From Gossypium raimondii (taxonomy: Eukaryota > Streptophyta > Magnoliopsida > Malvales > Malvaceae), in assembly GCF_025698545.1 (NCBI RefSeq), contig NC_068571.1, forward strand, positions 50,625,733 through 50,689,732: DNA of 64,000 nucleotides, in the 5' to 3' direction. Each line of letters opens with the position of its first letter. Position 1 is the first letter of the stretch. The notes under the pieces are model-generated. The model was not told where the DNA came from and did not search any database. It saw only the letters and a program-made list of their open reading frames with translations. This document shows, piece after piece, positions 1 to 12,142 of this stretch. The position numbers were made by a program, and so were the translations under genes.

Positions 1-416
1 TAAATTTTAAATAGATTAGATTGAATTCAATTGGGGAGTTTTTCCTTAGGTCAATCAAACAAAGCTTTTATTGGATAAAATAAAATTTTATTTTAATTTT
101 TCTAAAAGTTTATACTTGGATAAAAGAAAATTTGATTTATAAAATTTTATAATTTTTCATCCCTAGCCTTCAATCAATATATTTATGAATTTTAAACCTC
201 AAACATTAGTAAAACGAAAATATAAAAGAAAAAGATTATTGAATTTATAAGTACTTGTCCTTGCATTAAATGAAACAGAAATGTCAGAGTTGACTTTTGG
301 GATAAATTATTGAGAGAAGCTAAGGTATCTATTTAGGAGATGTTGAGCATCACATACTTGGCTGCTCATGAACCGAAAGGACAGTCAAAATCTCCGCTTT
401 ACAAGCTGCCCATCAT
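1..416. other. AT-rich upstream region of MOT1
   Basis: No coding region is recognised. The first 350 bases are AT-rich spacer. The last part leads into the TATA box and short 5' leader of the molybdate transporter gene. Confidence 0.5.
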
Positions 417-424
417 CTATAAAA
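417..424 (+). promoter_or_regulatory. TATA box of MOT1
   Basis: The sequence ctataaaa lies 49 bases before the ATG at 473. A plant TATA box normally sits about 30 bases before the transcription start, so the leader would be roughly 15-25 bases. This supports the ATG at 473 over the in-frame ATG at 368, which lies upstream of the TATA box. Confidence 0.6.
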
Positions 425-472
425 CCCACACATTCCATTCTCAGTCCATACACACTGCCGTATTTCATAGCC

Positions 473-1858
473 ATGGAGTCTCAAAACCCCCAAACATCTG
501 AAAACTTAGACAGCAACCCCACCTCTCCTTCACCGGCTAACTTAGTTCATAAAGTGAAAAGCAACTTGGTTTTTCAATCCAAATGGGCTGAACTGAATGG
601 TGCCATGGGAGACTTAGGCACATATATTCCTATTGTATTGGCCTTGACACTTGCCAAGGACCTTAACTTAGGCACCACATTGATATTCACTGGTGTCTAC
701 AACATGGTCACTGGCGTCATATATGGTGTTCCAATGCCCGTCCAACCCATGAAGTCGATAGCAGCGGTAGCTATATCGGATGGTCCGGATTTTAATATCC
801 CGGAAATAATGGCGGCCGGGATTTGTACCGGTGCAATCTTGTTGGTCTTGGGTGCTACAGGGTTGATGCAGCTAGTGTACAAACTGATACCTCTATCTGT
901 TGTTAGGGGAATTCAGTTGTCACAAGGCTTGGCATTTGCTATGACTGCCGTTAAGTACATTAGAAAGGTTCAGGATTTTTCGAAATCGAAATCTAAAGAG
1001 AATAGGCATTGGGTGGGATTGGATGGACTGATTTTGGCTATTGTGTGCGCTTGTTTCATAATTGTTATCAATGGTGCAGGTGAAGAAAGAAAGGAAAGAG
1101 AGACTGGTAATGTTGATGATGAAGAAAGGAATATGAGAAGTAAGAGAATCAAGAAAACCATGGCTAATATTCCTTCAGCTTTTATCGTTTTCTTATCAGG
1201 CGTAGTTTTGGCATTCATACGAAAGCCTGCCGTGGTGAAAGACATTAAATTTGGACCTTCATCAATGGAGGTCGTGCAATTCACTAGTCATGCATGGAAA
1301 CAAGGATTCATCAAGGGAACCATTCCTCAACTGCCATTATCAATTCTGAACTCAGTGATTGCAGTCTGCAAGTTGTCATCAGATCTGTTTCCAGGAAAGG
1401 AATTCTCAGCTACTGCGGTTTCAATAACCGTGGGGCTAATGAACTTGGTGGGGTGCTGGTTTGGTGCCATGCCATGCTGCCATGGTGCAGGTGGGTTAGC
1501 CGGGCAGTACAAGTTTGGAGGCAGGAGTGGTGGGAGTGTAGCCATTCTAGGTGCAGCCAAGATGGCGTTGGGTTTGGTTTTAGGAACATCTTTGGCAAGG
1601 ATTTTGGACTGGTTTCCGGTTGGCATTTTGGGTGTTCTACTATTATTTGCAGGGATTGAGCTAGCAATGACCTGCAGGGATATGAATTCAAAGGGAGAGT
1701 GTTTTGTAATGTTGATATGCACAACTGTTTCGCTTGTAGGTTCAAGTGCAGCACTGGGATTTGTTTGTGGAATGGTGGTGCATGTGCTTCTCAAACTAAG
1801 GAATTACTCGAGCCGAGACCAGTCAGGTTGTACGGTGTTCATCAATGGAACTCCATAA
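473..1858 (+). CDS. MOT1: Molybdate transporter, MOT1 (SULTR5) family
   Basis: A single-exon gene for a 461-residue polytopic membrane protein that takes up molybdate for molybdenum-cofactor enzymes. Both hallmarks of the family are visible: PVQPMKSIAA at residues 89-98 and MPCCHGAGGLAGQYKFGG at 333-350, which has the conserved PCCHGAGGL signature. About ten hydrophobic segments are spread through the protein, with a charged cytosolic-type loop at 203-228 (ERKERE.. to KRIKK). It has no STAS domain, as expected for group 5. The N-terminus (MESQ..., then NLVFQSKWAELNGAMGDLGTY) resembles Arabidopsis MOT1;1 more than the vacuolar MOT1;2, whose N-terminus differs. An in-frame ATG at 368 would add 35 residues with no family counterpart; 473 has the better context (gccATGg) and the TATA box lies between the two. 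The subcellular site (plasma membrane or endomembrane) cannot be read from the sequence. Confidence 0.95.
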   Translation: MESQNPQTSENLDSNPTSPSPANLVHKVKSNLVFQSKWAELNGAMGDLGTYIPIVLALTLAKDLNLGTTLIFTGVYNMVTGVIYGVPMPVQPMKSIAAVAISDGPDFNIPEIMAAGICTGAILLVLGATGLMQLVYKLIPLSVVRGIQLSQGLAFAMTAVKYIRKVQDFSKSKSKENRHWVGLDGLILAIVCACFIIVINGAGEERKERETGNVDDEERNMRSKRIKKTMANIPSAFIVFLSGVVLAFIRKPAVVKDIKFGPSSMEVVQFTSHAWKQGFIKGTIPQLPLSILNSVIAVCKLSSDLFPGKEFSATAVSITVGLMNLVGCWFGAMPCCHGAGGLAGQYKFGGRSGGSVAILGAAKMALGLVLGTSLARILDWFPVGILGVLLLFAGIELAMTCRDMNSKGECFVMLICTTVSLVGSSAALGFVCGMVVHVLLKLRNYSSRDQSGCTVFINGTP

Positions 1859-1936
1859 CAACACCATGCTTTTCCAAGTAATGCTTTAAAGAACTGAATA
1901 AGTGTACGTTATGGCCTCCATAACAATACCATGCTT
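1851..1936 (+). repeat. Short direct repeat across the MOT1 stop codon
   Basis: The 21-base block beginning ctccataacaacaccatgc at 1851-1871 contains the stop codon. It recurs at 1916-1936 with one mismatch (ctccataacaataccatgc). The spacing of 65 bases suggests a local tandem duplication in the 3' UTR. Confidence 0.7.
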
Positions 1937-3010
1937 CTTGCATATCATGTTTGATCGATATTGTAATTCTACCATTGCATGTAGGGTGTGTTTTTATTTC
2001 TCGTAGTTTCTTATATTATGTTTAATTATATAAACTATTGGTGTAAATTATTTGATAATTAAAGCTCTCTCTTTCTCTTTTCTCTTTTTTTTAAATTTAA
2101 ATAATAATTTTTCTGAACTATAAACACCTAAATTTATCACCATATTACTTGGTGGTGAGATTCAATTTAAATGTAATACCAACAATTTTGAGTGCATATA
2201 CATCTCATACTTTTAGATGGCTTTTTTCATGAATTTCTTTCATCTAGTTTACAAGATTCTCCTATTGATCGATGAAATCATCTACATTTTACGAGGTGTT
2301 TCTCGACAATTTCTTTCAAAATATGGTAAAAGAGAATAAATAATTAAAAGTTAAATCGGTTTACTATAGCATATTTCTAACTCTAAATATTAGTAGAGTT
2401 ATCACACTTTTTTTTTTTCATTTTTTGGTTTTGATAATTAAGCTGCCAACTCCTCTAGTGGGTTTTAAAATCAGCTTCCTTCATGTCTACAATATGCTGC
2501 AACTACTCATGAATTGAATAGTGTCACAAATTTCATTTACCCATATTTTGTGAATGTGATGGGGGACTTATTGGACTCAAAGGCCCCTCCCTACACTTAA
2601 TTTGGAAATTGACATCCTCTTCTTCTTCTTCCCAATCCCAGGTCTGCATTATGGTTTTTGCTATCATAATTCACATCTCCAAAACTATAATATCTATTTT
2701 ATTTTATTTTATTTTATTTTTTATCTGTTTTTTTTTCAATGATCTTGTGTGATGCTTATTTAATACAATTTTCTTCATTCACATGCTAATCTGGTATTCT
2801 TAGCCTCAGCTGACAATTAGCAGCTAGCTGACAAACTTATAGCTGTTCAACTCTAAAGGGTTTATCTATACATGACAACAAAATATCATGGACCTCATCT
2901 TTTTAACTTTTTAGCTTCTGGTTTTCTCAACTGTTCTAAGGGTTTAAGCTGTTGTTGAAGCCAAGAAAGTAGCAGCCTTGAACCAGCAAATTTGCTCCCT
3001 GTGTGAGGCA
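1859..3010. other. Intergenic: MOT1 3' UTR and S28 peptidase upstream region
   Basis: AT-rich spacer with no recognised gene. It contains a pyrimidine tract near 2068-2090 and an imperfect (TTTTA)n microsatellite at about 2697-2720. The last ~100 bases are the likely 5' leader of the next gene. Confidence 0.5.
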
Positions 3011-5247
3011 ATGGCTCCTTGCCTATCTTTCTTCTTTTTATTCCTCTTTGCTTTTTCTGCAATACCAGCCAATTCTTTGCCAACATTTTTCCCTGGAGCT
3101 GCCTATCAGTCTTTGATCAAACAAGCCAAAATTTCAAAACCAAAGCTTCCATTCAAGACTCACTACTTCCCTCAAACTTTGGACCACTTCACTTTCCAGC
3201 CCAAGAGCTCCAAATTGTTCTACCAAAAGTATCTAATCAACAGTGATTACTGGCGAAAAGGTGCTCCTATATTTGTCTATACTGGCAATGAAGGAAACAT
3301 CGAGTGGTTTGCTGCTAATACAGGGTTCATGCTTGACATTGCTCCCAAGTTCAAAGCCCTCCTTGTCTTCATTGAAGTAATGTACCTGATTGGTCTATTG
3401 CAACTCTATAGATGCTTTTTCCTTTTTGGGGGGCTTAACTTATAGGAGGGTTTGTTTTTGTTGGGATTTTTTCAGCATAGATTTTATGGGAAGTCGATGC
3501 CATTTGGGAAAGACTCGTACCAGTCAGCAAAGACCTTGGGGTACTTGAATTCTCAACAAGCCTTAGCTGATTTTGCAGTTCTCATAACCAGCTTGAAGCA
3601 GAATCTATCATCTGAAGCTTCCCCTGTTGTGGTCTTCGGTGGGTCTTATGGAGGAAGTAAGTTCAAAACAAACCCTAAAATTGATGGTTCCTTTATTTTC
3701 ACCATTGCTAAAAAAAAGGGTTGTTTCTTCCAGTGCTGGCAGCATGGTTTAGACTTAAATACCCACATATAGCAATTGGTGCATTGGCTTCTTCAGCCCC
3801 TATATTACAGTTTGATAAGCTAATCCCATGGTCAAGCTTCTATGATGCTGTTTCCCAGGATTTCAAGGTCCATGTTGTGCTCCTACTTTACATTTCTTTT
3901 GTGTTCTTCAAATCTTCCTCTATGACTATAAGTAAACCAACATTGGCATTTAGGATGTAAGCTTGAATTGCTATCAAGTGATAAAGGGGAGCTGGGCAGA
4001 ACTAGAGGCAATGTCAACTCAGAAACAAGCCTTGGCTGAACTAAGCAAAACTTTCAGAACCTGCAAGTGAGTCATGGAAGTGTATTATATGATGATGAAG
4101 TAATTTACGTGTAATAATGAGACCACTAATTTGTGTGTTCAGGAGCCTTCATTCGACAGCTTCTGCTCGAGACTGGTTATGGACTGCTTTTGTTTATACA
4201 TCCATGGTCAATTATCCAACTAAAGCAGATTTCATGAAGCCATTACCTGCTTATCCTGTGCAGAAGGTAAGGCTTGTAAATAAGTTTTTAACATTTTCAA
4301 ACATCTCTTGGTTCATTTCGTATTTCGGCATTTATATATGTGTATTCACATGTAGATGTGCAAGATAATCGATAAGATTCCATCAGGGGCGACGAAGCTT
4401 AGTCGCGCTTTCGCAGCGGCAAGCTTGTATTACAACTATTCTCGTTCAGAAAATTGCTTTAAGATAGAACATGAAGTTGATGGTCATGGCCTTCATGGTT
4501 GGGATTGGCAGGTATCTGATATAAAATGTGCCAATATCATATATTGTTTAAGCTAGTCTGATGGATCCCCCTTAATCATCCAAATGGTTATGCAGACATG
4601 TACAGAGATGGTTATGCCGATGACTTGTTCTAAGGAGAGCATGTTTCCTCCATCTGGATTCGACTACGAAGAGTTTGCCGAACAATGCCAAATGAAATAC
4701 GGGGTTTCACCACGACCGCACTGGATCACAACTGAATTTGGTGGTGAAGTGAGTTCTTATTGATTGTTTTCTCTTCTCCTCCATTCTTTTGGTCCCGATA
4801 TACGTATTAACGTGCCTTATCGATGCAGAGAATTCAGAAAGTATTGAAGAGATTCGGCAGCAATATCATATTTTCCAATGGAATGCAGGATCCATGGAGC
4901 AGAGGAGGGTAAGTTGTCAGTTTTAGCTTCATAGATCATAAATTCCTTGTCATCAAAGAAACTGATACATAATATTGAATGATACAGCGTGTTGAAAAAC
5001 ATATCATCTAGTATCATTTCTCTTGTCACAGAAAAAGGTATGTCTGAATCATGACAAAAGAATTCTGTGTCTTAAAATTTGTTATGAAGCTAAAAGAAAT
5101 TAGCCAATTGTTGTTGTGTCAATAGGAGCTCACCATGTTGATTTCCGGTCAGCAACAAAAAAGGATCCAAAGTGGCTTATTCAACTGAGGAAACAAGAAG
5201 TTGAGATCATCCAAAAGTGGTTAAATGAGTACTATGCAGATCTTTGA
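3011..5247 (+). CDS. Lysosomal Pro-X carboxypeptidase-like serine protease (family S28)
   Basis: Ten exons by GT..AG junctions: 3011-3376, 3476-3656, 3734-3867, 3954-4066, 4143-4266, 4356-4511, 4596-4748, 4829-4908, 4988-5037 and 5126-5247. They sum to 1479 nt, giving 492 residues with every phase closing. The protein starts with a signal peptide ([15 protein letters not shown].., about 22 residues), then a short propeptide-like stretch and the S28 fold with [13 protein letters not shown] near residues 57-68. The catalytic triad is readable: Ser179 in GGSYGG, Asp430 in NGMQDPWS and His455 in GAHHVDFR. These numbers match what I recall for human PRCP. The family cleaves the C-terminal residue after proline in the vacuole/lysosome or extracellular space. 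The start was chosen at 3011, immediately before the hydrophobic signal. An upstream in-frame ATG at 2978 would add eleven residues before the signal peptide. The native substrate in plants is not known to me. Confidence 0.93.
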
Positions 5248-6963
5248 CATGAATAAGTTTTTAAGGTTGAGATTTAGGATCAATCAATGGTTGCTGCAAG
5301 CATGCATGCATCATCTAATTTGCAGAAATGCTCAGGCTGAAGCCATTTATATGACCAAGCTAAGTTCCCATGAAATGATGGAAAGACTAGCAAAACCATT
5401 TACTTGAGTTAGGTTAATTAGATGAAGCAATCCTGGTTTTAAAATTTCCATGTTGGTTTCAGATTTTGATTAAATTTGAGCTGTTTTAGTATGGGATTGG
5501 TTTTATTAAGTTGTGTCATTATAGTTAGTAGCATTTCAGGTTATTTGTTTCAAATGATGTGTTTGGTTGGGTGGAAAAGTAAAGAGAAAGGAGAAAGGAA
5601 ATGAAAAGTTGAAAGAAATTTTGAGTGTGCTTAGTTGAGAAAAAAAGTGAGTAAAAAAAATAAGTTATTTTCTATCTTAATGCATAAAAATTAATGCTTT
5701 CATATTAGAATGATAAGAGGAGAGAAAATGAGAGGATGTGCATGTTATTTCAAAATAATACCTTTTCAAATCTTTTCTTTTTTTTTCTTTTTTTTTTTTC
5801 ATTTTTCGCCTCTGCCTAGAAGAAAAATTATGTTTTCATCCTTCTAGTTTTTTATCCCTTCAATTTTTTATTTTTTTTATTTTTTTGCTTTATCAAAGCC
5901 TTAAAAGTAAATTGTTTTTAAGTTGATCATAATTAAGTTGGGTCAAAATTAAGATAAAAAGATCATTTTCGTAGTTGTTGGACCAACAAATGTTAAATAC
6001 AGTGATAAGATACATTTTATTTTATGGGAGAATGTAGACTCAAATTTTAGAGATGACCTTGTTGGAATGGGCAGCCATGAAACCTAAATATAAACCTTTA
6101 ACGGACATGATAAACACAAAAAAGATCCATGGTTGTTGGAACAGAGTTCGATCGAACGATTGGATCTAGAATTGTCCAACAATATTTTTTGAACCGAATT
6201 AGACCGGCCAATTAGATCAATAGGATCGAGAATTGGTTGGGATACCGATCTGGATGAAGGCTTTGAACTGATTGATTCGAAAACCAATACGAATCAGTTG
6301 AATTAGAAAAACATATGTTGAATCGAATAATTTAATTGAAATTTTTAATTTTTAATAATTTTTTAATCAGACCGAATCAACCGATCGAATTAACGAACCA
6401 ATAACTTAACTACGGTCCAGTTGAATTATTTTTTTGTTTTTAAAATTTTATAAATATCTTAGTAATTTATTTAATTAAAATTAAACCGACCTGTTGTATA
6501 AAAAATGGATGATGTTTTAAAAACATTTACCAAGCAATGGTAATGGGGGCGTGATGACACTGACACAGCCATAAATACATGTTGGGTTGTCCCTCATAAT
6601 CAGTCTCTGAGCCGCCATCTGATGATGTTCAAGGACAGGATTTTCAACTGCTCTGTATCTCTGATTACTTGTAATTTTGTTAAATCCAAGTGGTAATCCC
6701 ATCCAATGATTTCATGGAATTTTTACCTCTACACGGACTTGATGGAATTTTTTATTACTTTTTTTCTTTCTTTGCAACGGTGATTCTACCTTAACCTTGG
6801 ATTTTGGAACTACTCTTAACACAGTATAAACCAGGAAAATGAAAACATTAAAAAGGCAGTTGAAGCAATAGATTTCATATTTATAGCTCCCAATCAATGC
6901 ATATCCTTGGTTTAGATCTCACTATTCCATAAACAGTAAAAAGAAAGAACGAGAGATAGAAAC
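5248..6963. other. Intergenic between S28 peptidase and DUF1068 gene
   Basis: No gene recognised. Around 5560-5830 is an A/G-rich repeat beginning gtgtttggttgggtgg. It is related in inverted orientation to 14040-14170, where the sequence reads ctactcaactaaatacaccc. Around 6120-6420 is a relic full of gaaccgaat/aattggttg motifs, related to pieces near 17935-18190 and 23455-23640. The last ~90 bases are the likely leader of the DUF1068 gene, with a possible TATA (atttatag) near 6880. Confidence 0.45.
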
Positions 6964-8412
6964 ATGTCGAGGCGATCAGGGACTTGCTTGAGGCTATGTC
7001 TAGTAACGTTTGCTCTAATTTCGGCTTTGGCAGTATGTGGACCAGCTCTTTACTGGAGATTCAAGAAAACTCTCAAGTTGGGTCCTTCCAAATCCTCTTG
7101 TCCTCCTTGCATCTGTGATTGTCCTCCTCCTCTTTCCCTTGTCAACATTGCCCCTGGTATCCCTCCTTTTTCTTTTTGTGCTTTATTTCATTCTGGGTTT
7201 TTGTCAGATTTTGGTTTTGTTTGTTTGTTTGTTGGGATGAGTTTTAAGGAATACCCATTAGGGAAATTTCAAGTCTTGATCTGCTTTTGTTGCTAAATTT
7301 GCTTTCTGAGCTTTGGGTAATCTTTTGTTACTCTAGGTCTTAACCATTTGAGATTTTGATCTATTGCTGCTGCTATTGCTTTGCCTTTGACTTGCAATAG
7401 CAAATAAGCAAACAAAACCGAATTTGGCTTCAGTTTTGTGCTTGTTCAATCATATACTAATTATGGAAATCAGAGCCCTAACTATAACTCTATGCCCTTT
7501 ATTGCCAGGAAGTATTGGATTTACTTCAAGGGCACTGAAATGGTCTCCAAATTTCTTGAATGGCTATTGAGATAACATATTTGTTGAGCTTGATTAGAGT
7601 TGAAATTTAAGAACGACTGAAACTGATAATTTGCAGTGCTGTTGCCCCTTTGTTCTTGCTTTTCTTAATTTATTAACAACAGTCCAGAATACGAACGGAC
7701 TCGATATTCATCACGAAAAGATACTTCCATTTGACTGCTGAAAATGTCGAAATTCTAGAGCCCGGAGAAAGGCAGAATTTGTTACATTTATATCAATGAT
7801 ATTATGGCTTCTCTTGTGTTTGGACAATATTACCTTTTATGTAGGAATCTGCAGCTTGTTGGTTTCCTTATTCTATGTTTGTTCTAGTTTCAGGCTCAAT
7901 GGTTGTAAAAGTTTGTGTCAATGCGTCTGCTACTAAAACCTTTTGGTTATCTCTGTGAATTACTTGACATGTTTTTTGTGCCTTTGTTCTTCTTTTGCAG
8001 GGTTGACCAATCTCTCAATCGCAGGTTAGAGTTTATTCTATCAAAACTCAAATTGGTTTAACTTATTTATTTATAATCATGCATGCATGATATGGATTAT
8101 GGTGACACAGATTGCGGAAGCAATGACCCTGATCTCAAGCAAGAGATGGAGAAGCAATTCCTGGACCTTCTAACAGAGGAGTTGAAGTTGCAAGAGACTG
8201 TCGCCGAAGAGCATTCCCGCCATATGAACATCACCTTTGGTGAAGCAAAAAGGGTGGCTTCCCAGTACCAGAAGGAGGCAGAAAAATGTATTGCAGCCAC
8301 CGAAACATGCGAGGAAGCCAGAGAGCGAGCCGAGGCCTCACTAATCAGGGAGAGGAAAGTAACTACAGTATGGGAGCAAAGAGCTCGACAAATGGGCTGG
8401 GAAGGGGAATAA
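6964..8412 (+). CDS. DUF1068 single-pass membrane protein
   Basis: Three exons, 6964-7156, 8001-8024 and 8111-8412, total 519 nt and 172 residues. The middle exon is a 24-nt microexon encoding only GLTNLSIA and its junction codons. The N-terminus MSRRSGTCLRLCLVTFALIS is followed by one transmembrane segment ending at GPALYWRFKK (about residues 11-33). A proline/cysteine-rich segment CPPCICDCPPPLSLV comes next, then a charged helical C-terminal half (DCGSNDPDLKQEMEKQF to the end WEGE) with heptad-like coiled-coil character. The whole pattern matches the plant-specific DUF1068 family, whose Arabidopsis members are of similar length. Its biochemical function is unknown to me; endomembrane localisation is inferred from the signal-anchor. 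Confidence 0.9.
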
Positions 8413-8932
8413 ACTGTTGGTATAATTCATTGTCTAGAAAATCTTGTTAGGGCAAAAAGGCCCCCCAATATGTTTCCCTCCCACCTGTACTTTCACCTGT
8501 TAACTGTGATACTACTGTGTGGACCTATTACTACTATTATATATCATCTCAATTTGATTTGAAGCATAATCACATGCCAATATACAACTCTATGGTTCAG
8601 GGGTCAGGTTTTGCAGGAGATTGGTGTTGGCTGAGTAATGGTCAGGTTTTTTTTTAGAATTCTTACAACTTTTGTAAAAAAAATAATAATAATGTTTTGA
8701 ACTATTTAGAATGAAATATATATAATGTATATATATTCAAAACTTTGAATATTTAAAAATTCAAACAGATCTAATTGAAAGGGACTAAATTGTTGATGAT
8801 CCTATATAGTAGAGGGATCTCCAGGTATTTATGCTATTTTGCAGACATCTTAAAAGATTAAATATCAAATATATCTTTTAGCTGTTGGAATGTTGGAACT
8901 TTGATATTTGATCATAGCAAGATGAATGGTTT
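8413..8932. other. Intergenic, DUF1068 3' region
   Basis: 3' UTR followed by AT-rich spacer leading to the fold-back element at 8933. No coding region recognised. Confidence 0.4.
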
Positions 8933-9214
8933 GGTTAAAATATGTTGGTAGTCCCTGTAATTCAACAAAATTTGAGATTTAATCTCTGTATTTAAAAAGT
9001 TAAAAATTATGTTTTTCGGTCAAATTTTGTCAATTTACCATATTGATTAAGCTACCTTTATATTGACAGAAATTAAGTTGATAAATTTTAGCGAAAACTA
9101 CCAAAGACAATAATAACTGAACTAAGATTTTTAAATTGGAAATGTAACTTTTAAAATACAGGAATTACATCTCAAATTCTATAGAAGTAGAGGGACTAAT
9201 AGCACATTTTAACC
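8933..9214. mobile_element. Fold-back MITE (282 bp)
   Basis: The left end ggttaaaatatgttggtagt and the reverse complement of the right end (ggttaaaatgtgctattagt) match along roughly 80 bases, including agtccct and the shared gagat(t/g)taat. The flanks gaatggttt and gaatgacta share six of nine bases, which may be a decayed 9-bp target duplication of Mutator type. It lies in the spacer between two convergent genes and has no coding capacity. Confidence 0.65.
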
Positions 9215-9450
9215 GAATGACTACTCCCAACAAGACATGAGTGAAGCTAACTACTATTCCATGTCAAAGTGTAAAAAGGACATGAAAAAGAGGAGGGGCA
9301 GAGAATCTCAGTAGAGAAAATGGAGCAACACAGAATAAATTACATAATGATACAGAGACTCCTATAAAGAGTAGCCTTTTTTACGCCATTTTCACCGTCT
9401 TTGTTTTTTTTATCTCAGAATCAGCATCAACCACAATCAGCATAACTGTC

Positions 9451-12142
9451 TCATATACATGACCCGAGGGGGAATGCATCATATCCCAATTCCCCCTCCA
9501 TCATCCCCGTCTCGTTATATTGCTCCTGCATCACACAATCCAGCCTTTTTAAAGAATTTATGCTCATAACTATATTTCAAACATACAAAAGTAACTTCAA
9601 CTACAATGATTAAAAAAAATAAACTATATTTTTCTCGTGCCATACCGGTTTGATCATGGGACTTGATATAACGTCCAAGGTCTCAAAGTTGTTTTGACTG
9701 AATTCATTTTGCGGCTTTCTCTGCTCAAAGAGGATGTCTTCATTGGACCTCAGTTTTGTGTTGAAAGCTAATTTCCCAGCCTCAAGGTGCTGAACATAAG
9801 GAGCACCAGCAACCAGGGAGTCCACACCAGCAAACGAACTGTTTTCTCCCCACTGTTGCTTTGCTGCATAATCTATATTGTGAATGACATTATTACTTGG
9901 ACTAATTTGGCACTGCATGTCTCCTCTAGAGTCCTCCAGGCCTGCATTTGCCATGGAAGCAGAAAGATCAATGGGGTTATCATTTAGGTGAGAGCTCCTC
10001 CAAGAAATGCTTTCTTGCAAATTGTTAGTATGCAACTGCTCGTGACTAAAAGCTTCACATGTTGACAACGAATTTGATGGGAAACTGGATAATTGAACCG
10101 TGTTCTGCCAGTTTTCGTGGCATCTACCATTATCAACAAAATTAGAAAAACCATGAACACCCATGTCAAACGATTCCTGATTTAACGATGCCACATCAAG
10201 AGATGATTGGTTTCCAAACGCACCACTACGTTGTGCCTGTTGTGTGTTTGCTTGTAACAATAAAGGGCTGCCTGAGGGTGTAGATAGAGAACTGCTCGAG
10301 CTACCAACAGTCATTCTGGCATCTGGGAAGTTTGTGGCAACACCAAAAACATTTGGATTATTAACAGGATTAAGTTCTCCAAAGTGGTTAGCGGACTTAT
10401 TTTGCAATAGTTGGTTGAGTTCTATCGATGTTGGGATCCCTTGAAACAAAGTTCCATTTTGATTCTGGTTTGCAGGCAACCCAACAGGCTGGATCTTCCC
10501 AAGACCATTGATGGAATTGCTCAAGGTTTGAGGATGTCCCTGTTGAATCACGCCAGAAGAAATCCCACGTAGGTTTAAAGCAGCTGAAGAGTTCAGTCTA
10601 CCAAACATCCCACTCGGTTGATATGATGATAGTGTAGCACTCGAAAGTCTTCCAGATCCAGTCAATGTACGAAAATCTCCAAAGCCATCCAGTGAACCCA
10701 TACGCAAGTAAGAGGGATCTTTACCACCTAATGCAGCAACCATGTTTGCTTGCTGGGTTGCAACACTGCTGAGTCTTTTCAGGTAAAGCCTATATTTCTG
10801 CAAAACAACATAAAACAGCAAGCTTAAAGCGGACACAACAAGGTGAATCATAATGCAAAAGGTCGAGAACAATGAGCAAAAGGGGCTTACCTGTAGATGG
10901 CTTGCTACATTTTCCCTTGTGAGCCCTTCAACATTCATAAGGTCAAGAATTTTCTTTGGAACAGCCTCTGCATTTGAATAAAAAACAAATTAGAAATGCA
11001 ATCAAGGAAGATAACTCTCTCGACAATAAGACACAGTGAACAGCAGAAAACTCACTGTCAAGGCCCAAATGATTGACAGCTGCAACAAACTTCCTATGTA
11101 GCTCAACGGACCAAACAACTCGAGGCTTCTTCTGGGTTGAAGGGTCATCATTCTCATGTTCATTATCTTCACCATCATCTTCTTCATCTTCATTTTGGTC
11201 CTTTCGCTTCTTATTGAATTTTTGGTCCGAACTGCTTGTTGATGTTTGGACAGCTTCTCCGATTCCTCCCGAAGCCTTATCTTGATTCAGAGCATTAACT
11301 CGATCCTTAGAATCAGGTTTCTTTCTCCTGACCACATGCTGCCATATGTTTTTGAGTTCCTCAATGCGAACAGGCTTCAATAAGTAGTCACAAGCACCAT
11401 GGGTAATCCCCTTCATTACAAGCTTGGTATCACTATGAGCTGACAACACTGGAATTCATTGACAGAAAGCATTTTGTTTAATCATTCTGATACAATTCTA
11501 ATTTATTACCACCAATAATGGAAAAAAGGGTTAAAGCTTACTGATTACAGGTAGGTCCATTTCAAGCCCAACAAGCTCAAGAAGCTTAAAGCCATCCATA
11601 TCTGGCATATTAACATCACTGATAACCAAGTCATATCTGTTTCTGTTTTCCCTCAACATTTTGAGGGCTGAAATGGCCTGATTTGTTGTAGTAACTGCAA
11701 AACAAACGCCATTAATGATTTCGCAAAAAGAAGCCTAAAGTTTCAAGTTTCAACAATGCCGACAGTCAAACGTTCTTGCATAGTACAATTACAAAGATCC
11801 AAATTAAATGCACACTTGCAAACCACAACAGACAGATCTTCCCACAATGGAAACAGTATCCAAAAAGTTGACTAATTAACCCGAAATGAAAGACACATCA
11901 AGGCAATTTATCAAACATTTTGAGAACAATGATGAAACTTTAAATCAGACAAAGATTGAATCTTTTGTCAGAAAAAGAAAAAAGGAGGACTGACCTTGAT
12001 ATTGGCATTTAAGAAGCAGAGTACCCAAAACTTTGAGGCAAATAGGATCATCATCCACGGCTAAAACACGCATACCAACTGGAAACCGATCCAAGGCTTC
12101 ATCTTCACGATTGGAACCACCCATTTTCTCCTCCATAGTCAT
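9451..12142 (-). CDS. ARR12-like: Type-B response regulator (ARR10/ARR12-like transcription factor)
   Basis: Six exons in transcript order: 12142-11995, 11694-11542, 11448-11056, 10967-10891, 10797-9646 and 9525-9451. They total 1998 nt, giving 665 residues. The receiver domain (about 24-141) shows the acidic DDD at 30-32, phospho-acceptor Asp76 in [13 protein letters not shown], Ser103 and Lys125 in LLKPVR. An acidic linker ([15 protein letters not shown], 187-201) precedes the GARP/Myb-like DNA-binding domain (about 207-268, [15 protein letters not shown].. to KYRLYLKRL), split over three exons. A long Ser/Gln/Asn-rich tail follows, and a 25-codon last exon ([18 protein letters not shown].. 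to LGSCI) supplies a C-terminal motif typical of the family. The protein would accept phosphate from AHP proteins and activate cytokinin-response genes in the nucleus. The start MTMEE resembles ARR10/ARR12. Assignment to ARR12 itself rather than its clade is uncertain. Confidence 0.94.

Noticed and set aside
368-472. N-terminal extension of the MOT1 reading frame
   Set aside because: It lies upstream of or across the TATA box and has no counterpart in the family; the ATG at 473 fits better.
1327-1794. Long minus-strand open frame inside MOT1
   Set aside because: Shadow of the real coding strand; the translation shows no family features.
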